The notes under the pieces are model-generated. The model worked only from the letters and a program-made list of their open reading frames with translations. It was not told the origin of the DNA and did not search any database. A DNA stretch of 38,688 nt from a virus. Where the stretch lies: positions 1-38,688 of IMG/VR virus record IMGVR_UViG_3300044939_000040; one strand, written 5' to 3'. A program made the translations under genes and the position numbers. The stretch's first letter is position 1. Every line of letters starts with the position of its first letter. Below, piece by piece: positions 7,339 through 13,814 of the stretch.

Positions 7339-7926
7339 TCAACCCCTCTCGACGATCATCGGCTCGGTGCTCTCACAGACCGGGCAACGCAGCCCGCCAC
7401 GCGCTGACGCCGCGTCTACCCACTTCTGCGTGATCCGGATAACTGCGCCGCAGCCCGTACATTCGGCTTTCAACATGAAGGTCTTCTGCACCGTCCTCGA
7501 TTCGACTTTCAGAGCTGCATGAGGATACGGGCCGAGCTCCTGAAGAATCAGACGCAGCTTTTCCTTGAGTTCAGGCCCGGCGGACGTACCGGTCCACGGA
7601 CCTTGCAGCCCGGCGGCCTTCGCGATTGCGATGAAAGGTTTTCCGTGCCCGTGCTGGCAGTCGTCGATCGCGTGGCATAGTTCGTGGACAAGCACTTCGA
7701 GCACCTTCTCGCCGTCGAAGAGGATCGGGTTGATGAAAATCTGGTTCGTACCGTCCGTTGACGATGCGCGCGGCCAGCACTGCCCGAGCGTCTTTTTGCG
7801 TTCCGAGACGCCGCCGCGATGCGGCCATCCGCAGCTTACGCGGACTCGATCTTTCGGGATCGCGCCGTTGAACACGTCATCCAGCAGCGCACGGACGGCT
7901 GCTTCGAGCCATTCTTCGCGGGTCAT
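7339..7926 (-). CDS. SprT-like zinc metalloprotease with C-terminal zinc ribbon
   Basis: 195 aa. H81-E82-L-C-H85 and a downstream H-G-H94-G-K-P-F make the SprT-type zinc site. C156-x2-C159 and C181-x2-C184 form the zinc ribbon seen after SprT domains. Cellular relatives (Spartan/SprT) degrade DNA-protein cross-links. Phage versions are widespread beside replication genes, as here, but their substrates are unproven. No TM segment or signal, so it is cytoplasmic. It is co-transcribed with the polymerase upstream and the membrane HExxH protein downstream. Confidence 0.8.
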   Translation of the reverse strand: MTREEWLEAAVRALLDDVFNGAIPKDRVRVSCGWPHRGGVSERKKTLGQCWPRASSTDGTNQIFINPILFDGEKVLEVLVHELCHAIDDCQHGHGKPFIAIAKAAGLQGPWTGTSAGPELKEKLRLILQELGPYPHAALKVESRTVQKTFMLKAECTGCGAVIRITQKWVDAASARGGLRCPVCESTEPMIVERG

Positions 7927-7936
7927 GGCTGTTCTC

Positions 7937-8182
7937 CTACAGTTCGCATGGGGCGTCGGCTACTTCGTTCAGCAAACTCGCCAATTGCTTAGCTACTGTC
8001 GTGTAAAGACTGCCATGCGCATTCGTGTCCAGTCGCAACGCCACACGGTTATCGACGATCAGCTCGATCGAGCCAAACCCCTCGCTGTTGCGGGATTTTT
8101 TCACTGAACAAGTTATCGGAGACCCTTTTTGCGTGTCAACGCTCATTGACTTTTGGACCGTTTTAAAGACGTACTCTTCCAT
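7937..8182 (-). CDS. Small early protein, unknown, 81 aa
   Basis: ATG at 8182 preceded by GAGGAGG at good spacing. The protein is mixed alpha/beta with two cysteines (C25 and C79) and no TM or known motif. It lies between the DNA polymerase and the SprT-like gene. Its low-GC codons (TTT, AAA, TCA) contrast with its neighbours, which may indicate recent acquisition. Function unknown. Confidence 0.6.
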   Translation of the reverse strand: MEEYVFKTVQKSMSVDTQKGSPITCSVKKSRNSEGFGSIELIVDNRVALRLDTNAHGSLYTTVAKQLASLLNEVADAPCEL

Positions 8183-8244
8183 ATAACCTCCTCACCATTC
8201 GCCGCGCTCGGCTGCGTTATAGGCGGCCTCGCGCGCGTTCTGAA

Positions 8245-10239
8245 TCAGTCTTTCCGGTAGGCGGGCGCCAGAAAACCCGCACTACGAATGGGGGCATTCC
8301 GGCACCAGTCCGGGGCCGTCATGCACTCCTGCAACTCGCGTAGGTCCGCCTCCTCGCGCCCTTCGCGAGCCAGCACGACGATCTCATCGTGGACGTGCAG
8401 GACGACGTCAAGCCCCCGGCGCTCCGCCTCACGCAACGCGCGGGCGAGCACGTCGCGGCTGATCGACTGCACGACGTTCTCGGTGAGCTTCCCGCCCCAC
8501 GTGTAGATGGACCCCCACTGCCCGGTGTGCTGATTCACCCCGTCGTACTGGATGACGTCCGACCAGTACCAGTTATCCGGGTCCTCTTTCCACGCCTTCA
8601 GCTTCTCGGCGGACGACTCGACGTCAGCGGGCGGGACGCGCATGCGACGCGTTTCAGTCAGGCGAGCGTTGATGTAGGTGATCTCGGTCCCTGCCGGTAG
8701 ACGGCAGACGACGTGGTGATCGCGCGGAGCGAAGACGAACTCGCGGTACCTGTACGGCTTGCGGTGGATGATGCACTGCTTCATCGCCGTTTCGAGCCCA
8801 TCCCACAGAGCGACGATCAGAGGGTGCGTGTCGCGATACGTGCGGATCGCGCGCTGCGCTTCTTCGGGCGTCATCTTGACGCCCATTCCCGCGGCGTACT
8901 CAACCAGCGTTTTGGCTCCGAGACCGTAGCCGCCCCCGAGCACCGGCGGCTTGGCGAAAGTGCGCTGCTCCTTCGTGACCTCCTCGTACTTCACGCCGAA
9001 CTGCGCGGCGGCGAAGTCCTTGTACGGGTCGAGCCCTTCGGCGAACCGTTTCATCTTCTCCTCGTCGCCAGCAGCCCAGTAGAGCATCACGACCTCGATC
9101 GAAGCGAAGTCGGCGATCGCGAGCTTGCGACCTCCCGGGTCGCGCACAATCGAGCGCACGAGATCGGCGACCAGCTTGAACGGCGCAGGATAGAGCGAAC
9201 GGAGAAGGTCGACGTCTTCGTGCTGTAGGACGTCCCACGCAGTCTGAATCTCTTCGTCGCTGCCGAGACCGCGGCGTAAGTTCTGCGGCTGTAAGCCGCG
9301 CCCGCTCCACCGATGAGTGCGCCCCGCCCCGCTGTACTGGAGCATGTGGCGCATCACGCCGTCGACGGTCTGGCGGACCGCTACGTCGTACTTCTTCGGC
9401 GCCGACATCCCTGCACCGACGCGCAGCAGAAGCACGCGCCGTACGTCCTGCGGCAGCTCCTTGCTCAACAGACCGTTGATCGTGGCAGCGTCGAGCGAGT
9501 CAAGCTGAACGCCCAGTTTACGTTGCACCCACTGCTTGATCTGGATCGGGCTGTTGGGGTTCTCGATCCCCGTGATCTGCTGAATCTCACGCAACGCATC
9601 AGCGCACAGACGATCGAAGACGCGGCTCGCGACACGAGCGCGCTCGACATCGACAGGCACTCCGCGTCGATTGATCCTCTGCGACATCTGATAGATGCGC
9701 AGCTCCTCCTCCGGCCACCCGAGACCGATCTCGTCGAGATACGTCGCGACGGCAGCCTCGATGACGATGTCGTTCTGGTTGTACTCGACGAAACGCTGCC
9801 AGTCGCCCGGTTGCTCCTTCGGGCTGACTGGCTTCGGCGGCATGCAGAAGATGCGGATCAAGCGTGACGACTCGCTCGTCTTCCCTTCGATCCCGAGAGC
9901 ATGGCATGCCTCGTCGAGCGACGCGGGCAGCGAGCGGTACTGCGCGTGGCCCATCGTGCAGGACCACTTCTCGTCGGGCAGCTTCAGACCGAGGACGTGC
10001 TCCGTGAGCTCCTGCTCGAAACCGGCGTTCCAAGCGTGGATGATCTTCGCTTCGAGTAGGTCGGAGCGCAACTCGTCGAGCGTGTTCGACTTCGGGTTGC
10101 GCTCATCATATTGCTTCAGATTGCCGCGCTCGTCTGTCCAAGCGGCGAGGATGATGCGGGTGCTGTGGTGGCGAGCGTAGTGCGCAAGGCCGACCGTCTT
10201 GAGATCGGACTCACTGTAGGTCTCGTAGTCGAGATGCAC
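8245..10239 (-). CDS. Family A DNA polymerase with 3'-5' exonuclease
   Basis: 664 aa from GTG at 10239 (GGAAGGA upstream). Exonuclease motifs: D-Y-E (residues 4-6), N-A-G-F-E-Q near 95, and Y-N-Q-N-D near 155. Polymerase motifs: A is D377-F-A-S-I-E, B is R-T-F-A-K-x6-G-Y-G with Leu434 at the place of E. coli Phe762 / T7 Tyr526, C is H-V-H-D618-E. It is the replicative polymerase, with proofreading. The compact DnaQ-like exonuclease plus PolA layout resembles polymerases of several podo- and siphoviruses, including those of Z-DNA phages, but I cannot rank relatives by eye. Confidence 0.93.
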   Translation of the reverse strand: MHLDYETYSESDLKTVGLAHYARHHSTRIILAAWTDERGNLKQYDERNPKSNTLDELRSDLLEAKIIHAWNAGFEQELTEHVLGLKLPDEKWSCTMGHAQYRSLPASLDEACHALGIEGKTSESSRLIRIFCMPPKPVSPKEQPGDWQRFVEYNQNDIVIEAAVATYLDEIGLGWPEEELRIYQMSQRINRRGVPVDVERARVASRVFDRLCADALREIQQITGIENPNSPIQIKQWVQRKLGVQLDSLDAATINGLLSKELPQDVRRVLLLRVGAGMSAPKKYDVAVRQTVDGVMRHMLQYSGAGRTHRWSGRGLQPQNLRRGLGSDEEIQTAWDVLQHEDVDLLRSLYPAPFKLVADLVRSIVRDPGGRKLAIADFASIEVVMLYWAAGDEEKMKRFAEGLDPYKDFAAAQFGVKYEEVTKEQRTFAKPPVLGGGYGLGAKTLVEYAAGMGVKMTPEEAQRAIRTYRDTHPLIVALWDGLETAMKQCIIHRKPYRYREFVFAPRDHHVVCRLPAGTEITYINARLTETRRMRVPPADVESSAEKLKAWKEDPDNWYWSDVIQYDGVNQHTGQWGSIYTWGGKLTENVVQSISRDVLARALREAERRGLDVVLHVHDEIVVLAREGREEADLRELQECMTAPDWCRNAPIRSAGFLAPAYRKD

Positions 10240-10378
10240 GTGTTTCCTTCCAAGCTTTTCTGGCGTCTTCGAACAGTTCCGAGAATGCGATTGCGATGTA
10301 GTGGGACAGATAGACGAAGACAGCCGGGATGAAGAGTACGATGATGCGTGCTCGCCTTCGCAGTGCCGAGAGCCTCAT
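10211..10378 (-). CDS. 55-aa single-TM protein, unknown
   Basis: A short gene starting ATG at 10378 in an ATGA overlap with the HNH gene stop and ending TGA at 10211, overlapping the polymerase start by 29 nt. The product begins MRLSALRRRARII, has a hydrophobic segment (about 12-33: RIIVLFIPAVFVYLSHYIAIAF) and a charged C-terminus. Positive residues before the TM suggest N-in topology. Translation coupling and the tight overlap argue that it is real. Role unknown; a toxic or membrane-directing early peptide is possible. Confidence 0.55.
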   Translation of the reverse strand: MRLSALRRRARIIVLFIPAVFVYLSHYIAIAFSELFEDARKAWKETRASRLRDLQ

Positions 10379-10881
10379 AGCTCGACCTCGTGCGGCATCT
10401 TCGCCCCCTTGCGCAGGTTGTACTCCGCGAATACAACGTTCAGGTTGGACCAGTGATGCAGTCCCCCACGTACGAGAGGGATTACGTGGTCGACGTGGAC
10501 ATCGAGACCAGCCTTACGGTAGGCTCGCGCGATAGCATAGATGGACTTCACGATAGGGCAGCTCTCGTCTATTGTCTGGCCAAGCATACGGGCCCGGCGG
10601 ATCGCTGCGTAGTTTGAAACTGCCTCCTTGTTGGCCTCGCGCCAAGCCTTAGCACGGGCGAGCGCCCGCTCCTTGTTGGCCTCGTACCAAGCCTTAGTAC
10701 GGGCACAGGCACGGGCGCGCTCCCGCTCCTTGTTGGCCTCGCGCCAAACCTTTTCACAGGCGCGCGCCCTTTCCTTGTTAGCTTCGCGCCAAGCCTTGTT
10801 AATAGCGCGTTTCCGCTCCTTGTTGGCCTCGCGCCAAGCCTTATCGCGAGCTCGCTTCCGCTCTTTCTGCTCTTCGGTCAT
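10375..10881 (-). CDS. HNH endonuclease with tandem-repeat helical arm
   Basis: 168 aa. The C-terminal 60 residues form an HNH site: H129-V-D131-H132-V-I-P-L, G-G, then N146-L and N155-x2-K. The N-terminal half (6-84) is five copies of a basic 15-residue unit, K-E-R-K-R-A-R-D-K-A-W-R-E-A-N; the fourth is 19 residues. The arm should be one long, highly charged helix with a Trp (or Tyr nearby) every turn set, suited to binding DNA or RNA. Similar lysine/arginine repeats precede some phage HNH nucleases. It may be a free-standing homing nuclease or act in recombination or packaging. It overlaps the MazZ-like gene by 4 nt. Confidence 0.8.
   Translation of the reverse strand: MTEEQKERKRARDKAWREANKERKRAINKAWREANKERARACEKVWREANKERERARACARTKAWYEANKERALARAKAWREANKEAVSNYAAIRRARMLGQTIDESCPIVKSIYAIARAYRKAGLDVHVDHVIPLVRGGLHHWSNLNVVFAEYNLRKGAKMPHEVEL
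10630..10866 (-). repeat. 45-nt repeats coding the HNH arm
   Basis: Five in-frame units of 45 nt (one of 57 nt) encode the basic helical arm of the HNH protein. The codons for W-R-E-A-N-K-E-R are almost unchanged between units, so they arose by recent duplication and could change copy number by slippage. Confidence 0.85.
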
Positions 10882-11210
10882 TCACCCTCACCTGTCAGCC
10901 ACCGTTCTTCCAGCTCCAGAACAGCGAGAGCATTCCACGCGACGTGAGCGAGATGCGGCAGGAGCGACTCCTCATCGAGTTCCTCCCCGCGATGGTACGC
11001 GAGAAGATGACGCCACAAAGCATCCATGTAACGCTCGGTCGCGTTCCGTACGGTCAACCATCCGCGATCGCAATACTTCTGCGCACCGTACGTGCCGACT
11101 GCGGTGACCAAGTCGAGAGCGTTCGCGAAGTCGCCAAGTACGAGGCTGTGGCGCGGCTTGTCGTAGTCCAGCTTCACGCCCGGCTCGTGCTGATCCTCAT
11201 CTTTGTCCAT
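10878..11210 (-). CDS. MazZ-like dATP/dGTP pyrophosphohydrolase
   Basis: Start ATG at 11210 with GAGG upstream; an open frame further upstream lacks support. 110 aa. The pattern K-L-D-Y-x-K-P-R, V-G-T-Y-G-A-Q-K-Y, R-Y-x-D-A-L-x-R-H-L, G-E-x-x-D-x-E-S, H-L-A-H-V-A-W-N-A-L matches the phage dATP/dGTP diphosphohydrolase family that includes MazZ of cyanophage S-2L (recognition from memory). Such enzymes cut (d)NTPs to (d)NMP and pyrophosphate, in Z-DNA phages making dGMP for PurZ. No PurZ is present here, so it may trim dATP/dGTP pools. It lies just after SSB and before HNH in the operon. Confidence 0.75.
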   Translation of the reverse strand: MDKDEDQHEPGVKLDYDKPRHSLVLGDFANALDLVTAVGTYGAQKYCDRGWLTVRNATERYMDALWRHLLAYHRGEELDEESLLPHLAHVAWNALAVLELEERWLTGEGE

Positions 11211-11242
11211 GATGAACCTCGTGGTAGGTGGGTGTGAAAAGG

Positions 11243-11273
11243 TGCCGGGGTTTCTGGAGGGGGCACCCCGGCA
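11243..11273 (-). terminator. Stem-loop with T-run between SSB and MazZ-like genes
   Basis: Arms 11243-11250 and 11266-11273 (TGCCGGGG / CCCCGGCA) form 8 bp with a 15-nt loop. Leftward transcription then meets CCTTTTC. It resembles a leaky intrinsic terminator or attenuator that would lower expression of genes after SSB. The long loop makes it moderate in strength. Confidence 0.4.
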
Positions 11274-11301
11274 GGCCCCTAAGCCCCTTTTTGTCAGGGG
11301 A

Positions 11302-11841
11302 TCAGAAATCCTCCTCGGGCTCGACAGCTTCGACCGCAAACTCACGATCAGCACGAGGCCCGCCAGCCAGCGGCTCGCCCTTGCGGACAAGCTGCACGTT
11401 GCCGAGTCCGCAGCCGACACCCTTCTTCGTGGTCACGTCGAAATCGTAGAGGACCACCGATACGTTACCGTAATCGCCGCTGTTCCAGTCGGCGGGGTTC
11501 GCCTTGTTCAGCGATGCGTCGACGACATCCGGCGCGCGATCCTCAGGGCAGCTAGCGTTCAGGAAGTAGTGGCCAGCGTAGCCCTCGCGGCCGTAGTTCG
11601 AGTCGTTCTTGTCATCGCCGTCGCGCAGAGGGTTGTGCAGTCCGGCCGTCTTACCTTTCCAGCACTCATCGATGATCGACTTGATCGCCGACTTCACCTC
11701 GGCCACCTGCGGATGATCCTTCGGGATCAGGATCGTCGTCGAGTAGCGCTTGCGGCCCTGAAGGTCCTCCTTCGGACGGAAGACGGACAGGAAGCTGAAT
11801 CGGACGTTCTTGAGAACGATGCGTTTTGACACTCGTGCCAT
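11302..11841 (-). CDS. DUF2815 single-stranded DNA-binding protein
   Basis: 179 aa from ATG at 11841 (MARVSKRIVLKNVRFSF), with GAGGAG about 10 nt upstream. The N-terminal strand pattern, the Y-S-T-T-I-L-I-P-K segment, the central G-R-E-G-Y-A-G-H-Y-F-L-N-A motif and the acidic C-terminal tail (E-P-E-E-D-F) are typical of DUF2815 proteins, OB-fold-like phage ssDNA-binding proteins. An acidic tail is how SSBs recruit partners. It lies directly after the DUF2800 nuclease, the usual order in such modules, and the start of a high-output part of the operon. Confidence 0.85.
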   Translation of the reverse strand: MARVSKRIVLKNVRFSFLSVFRPKEDLQGRKRYSTTILIPKDHPQVAEVKSAIKSIIDECWKGKTAGLHNPLRDGDDKNDSNYGREGYAGHYFLNASCPEDRAPDVVDASLNKANPADWNSGDYGNVSVVLYDFDVTTKKGVGCGLGNVQLVRKGEPLAGGPRADREFAVEAVEPEEDF

Positions 11842-11848
11842 GTTACGT

Positions 11849-12985
11849 TTACTCCTCGTTGTGCTCGGGTTGGAAGTCAGCCGACGCATCGAGCCGCAGC
11901 GCCGGCCGTGGATCGGATTCGGGAGCGAGCTGCGGGGCTCCCTGCGGTTTGATCGTCAGACGCTCGATGAGCTCGTGCCCTTTTCCGAGACGTGCTTCAG
12001 CATCCCCGATCGTGATCAGCTTGCGCTCGACGCGCCATGCGTCGTCACCGAGGACGGCCGGCAGCTCATGCTCTGCTTCTACCCTCCATCGGCGAGTCGC
12101 GCGCCCCTCGACCAGCTTGTAGCCGGGGACCTTGTCGCCCCTGCGCAGTAGGGCCACTACTCCTGCTTCGATATCGTCGCACCACTGGCGGACGTTTGGA
12201 ACCTGCTTCAGCGCTTCGGCCAGTTCGTACGGCTGTAGCTTGTTGAACTCAGACGATGTCATCGACTCGACCATCGACTTGCGCGCGGAGCAGAACGCGC
12301 GCCCGGGGCACCAGCGGCACGCTTTCGGCGACGGATAGTAGACGTGCGGCAGCTTTCGGACATCATCCGCCGTCTTGCGTACGAGCTCCTCGAATTCCTC
12401 CATCTCGTCCAGAGTCACCTCGACGGTGTCGATATGATCTCGTCGCGGCTGGCAGACGTGTAGGACGACCTTTTCGACCACGAGATACCCGAGCTCGTAC
12501 ATCGCGCCCGAAGCGTACATCGCAAGCTGCGGGTTCAGCAACCGGACCCCCTTCTCGTTCTCCGCCGCGAACACGAGATCGCCCTTCCCGAACTTGAAGT
12601 CGCAAACGTGCAGGACTCCATCATTTAAAGTGATGAAGTCTGCGGTGCCTGTCGCCAGCGCGCCGTCGGGCGCGTACTCACCGGTCAGGTGACCAATCGG
12701 TACCCGGTGCTCGACCGCGACCCACTCCGCGTCTTCTGACAGACCCAAGCAGTAACCCACGTAGTTGTGGATATGAGGCAGCCAGTCGTCCGGAACCTCG
12801 CAAAGCCGGAGCTCTCTTCCGAAAATGCGAGCTTCGAGCTCCTGCGCGGCGCGCTCGTGAGCGAGGGTTCCTTCGTCGCTCGCGTCTGTCGTCTGCTGCT
12901 CGAACTGCTCCGCGAACGCGACCGAGCCCGGGCATCGCATCCAGCGGTGCGCGCTCGACGGCGAAAGCCTCGCGTGGTAGGCCAT
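11849..12985 (-). CDS. DUF2800 RecB/Cas4-type PD-(D/E)XK nuclease
   Basis: 378 aa. Nuclease core: H43 (A-H-E-R), G-T-A-D116-F, and C-D129-F-K131-F-G-K-G. A Cys set typical of Cas4/AddB 4Fe-4S nucleases is present: C18 near the N-terminus and C223, C226, C232 (A-C-R-W-C-P-G-R-A-F-C) late. The C-terminal ~120 residues are a DUF2800-specific extension. It probably resects DNA ends for recombination with the adjacent SSB and SNF2 helicase. It starts 1 nt downstream of the 51-aa membrane gene stop. Confidence 0.9.
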   Translation of the reverse strand: MAYHARLSPSSAHRWMRCPGSVAFAEQFEQQTTDASDEGTLAHERAAQELEARIFGRELRLCEVPDDWLPHIHNYVGYCLGLSEDAEWVAVEHRVPIGHLTGEYAPDGALATGTADFITLNDGVLHVCDFKFGKGDLVFAAENEKGVRLLNPQLAMYASGAMYELGYLVVEKVVLHVCQPRRDHIDTVEVTLDEMEEFEELVRKTADDVRKLPHVYYPSPKACRWCPGRAFCSARKSMVESMTSSEFNKLQPYELAEALKQVPNVRQWCDDIEAGVVALLRRGDKVPGYKLVEGRATRRWRVEAEHELPAVLGDDAWRVERKLITIGDAEARLGKGHELIERLTIKPQGAPQLAPESDPRPALRLDASADFQPEHNEE

Positions 12986-12986
12986 G

Positions 12987-13142
12987 TCACGACCCCCAAG
13001 CGTCGGCGAGGATCAGACCGATGTTCGCCACCGCGTAGCCGAAGTAGACGACCCAGAGCGGGCTGCCCTTCAGAGCGAACAGGATCGACGTGACCGCATA
13101 CGCGAGTGTCACCGCGGCCACCAGAAGAATCGTCGCGCTCAT
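12987..13142 (-). CDS. 51-aa two-TM membrane protein, unknown
   Basis: Short gene starting ATG at 13142 in an ATGA overlap with the upstream gene and ending TGA at 12987, 1 nt before the DUF2800 ATG. The product has two hydrophobic segments (about 3-22 and 29-46) joined by K-G-S-P, forming a helical hairpin. Coupling at both ends supports expression. No family recognised. An early small membrane protein could act in superinfection exclusion or membrane attachment of replication. Confidence 0.6.
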   Translation of the reverse strand: MSATILLVAAVTLAYAVTSILFALKGSPLWVVYFGYAVANIGLILADAWGS

Positions 13143-13471
13143 TGCAGCGCCCGCAGCTTCTCGTAGACCTCGGCGCTGTCCTCTGGGGCGACCTCCGTGA
13201 TCGTTTTCAGCCCCAGCGACGCCACGAACGCTTTTACCTTCTCGGCGCCGATCTGCTTCGCTTTCTCGGCTGCCAGCTTGCGTAGCTCGTTGCCGCTGTA
13301 GACCTTCGGAATGCTCGGCTCCTCATCCGGCTGCTGCACCTTCACCGCGCCAGCGGTCTCGCGAATGAGCTCTACGCGTTCAGCGGATGGCAGCAGCGCC
13401 TGTAAAGCGTTGATCGATTCCTGGATGTCGTTCGCGTCGTCGATGTTTACTACGATGGAAAAGACCGGCAT
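13139..13471 (-). CDS. First gene of leftward operon, unknown, 110 aa
   Basis: ATG at 13471, GGAG about 9 nt upstream, about 24 nt after the predicted leftward start site. The N-terminal half is a small alpha/beta unit (M-P-V-F-S-I-V-V-N-I-D-D). The C-terminal half is a charged helical domain (G-N-E-L-R-K-L-A-A-E-K-A-K-Q-I-G) ending V-Y-E-K-L-R-A-L-Q. Similar helical tails occur in early phage proteins of unknown function. As the first early gene it may be a regulatory or host-takeover protein, but this is inference from position only. Confidence 0.6.
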   Translation of the reverse strand: MPVFSIVVNIDDANDIQESINALQALLPSAERVELIRETAGAVKVQQPDEEPSIPKVYSGNELRKLAAEKAKQIGAEKVKAFVASLGLKTITEVAPEDSAEVYEKLRALQ

Positions 13472-13486
13472 GTCGTGCTCTCCGTG

Positions 13487-13514
13487 TTGAGTGAGGCGCG
13501 CAGTATGCCATACT
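13487..13514 (+). promoter_or_regulatory. Rightward sigma70-type promoter of RHH gene
   Basis: -35 TTGAGT (13487-13492), 16-nt spacer, -10 CATACT (13509-13514) with an extended TG (13506-13507). The start would be near 13521, giving a ~28-nt leader before ATG 13549 with GGAG at 13537-13540. Confidence 0.6.
13502..13514. promoter_or_regulatory. Palindromic operator candidate AGTATG-C-CATACT
   Basis: A 6-bp inverted repeat with a 1-nt centre holds both divergent -10 boxes. It lies 35 nt before the gene of a ribbon-helix-helix protein, a family that binds short palindromes in its own promoter. A dimer bound here would block both promoters. Confidence 0.5.
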
Positions 13515-13529
13515 TGAATCCCTTTTCAA
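13502..13529 (-). promoter_or_regulatory. Leftward sigma70-type promoter of replication operon
   Basis: On the minus strand: -35 TTGAAA (13529-13524), 16-nt spacer, -10 CATACT (13507-13502), extended by TGG. Start near 13495, about 24 nt before the first gene at 13471. Its -10 is the mirror arm of the rightward -10. Confidence 0.6.
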
Positions 13530-13548
13530 CAGAACTGGAGAACCCACC

Positions 13549-13722
13549 ATGCGCAAGAACGAAGTTCATATCGGTCTGGTCATCGACAAAGCGACGCAGA
13601 AGAGGCTGCAAGGTATCGCTAAGCAGTATTCCGTCAGCTTCAGCGCCGTCGTACGTTGGGCGATCGCGCGCTATCTCGGTCAGAACGAAGCGCCGCCCGC
13701 AGCCCGCAGAGGCTCTAAGTAA
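13549..13722 (+). CDS. Ribbon-helix-helix (Arc/MetJ-like) transcription regulator
   Basis: 57 aa, too short for routine calling but well supported: GGAG at 13537-13540 and a promoter upstream. The fold is visible: basic start M-R-K-N-E, strand V-H-I-G-L-V-I-D, helix A (K-A-T-Q-K-R-L-Q-G-I-A-K-Q-Y), then S-V-S-F-S-A-V-V-R-W-A-I-A-R-Y-L as helix B. The strand would sit in the major groove of DNA as a dimer. The adjacent palindrome at 13502-13514 is the natural operator. It probably regulates the divergent early promoters; repressor is more likely than activator because the site covers both -10 boxes. Confidence 0.75.
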   Translation: MRKNEVHIGLVIDKATQKRLQGIAKQYSVSFSAVVRWAIARYLGQNEAPPAARRGSK

Positions 13723-13769
13723 GAAGCGAGAGTACGCGATCCCGCGTTGGCTGGGGCGGCGCAGGTTCA

Positions 13770-13778
13770 TGATACAGT
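13770..13778 (+). promoter_or_regulatory. Possible extended -10 before HD gene
   Basis: TGATACAGT fits TGn-TAtAaT at four of six core positions, about 36 nt before GTG 13815. No good -35 is visible. Weak call. Confidence 0.3.
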
Positions 13779-13814
13779 CATCGCCCCTCTGTTCAACCCG
13801 CCAACGAGGAACAC

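Noticed and set aside
8184-8244. 18-codon open stretch between the polymerase and the 81-aa gene
   Set aside because: Reads plausibly as a helix but has no ATG, GTG or TTG start. Could be a former polymerase tail; not enough to call.
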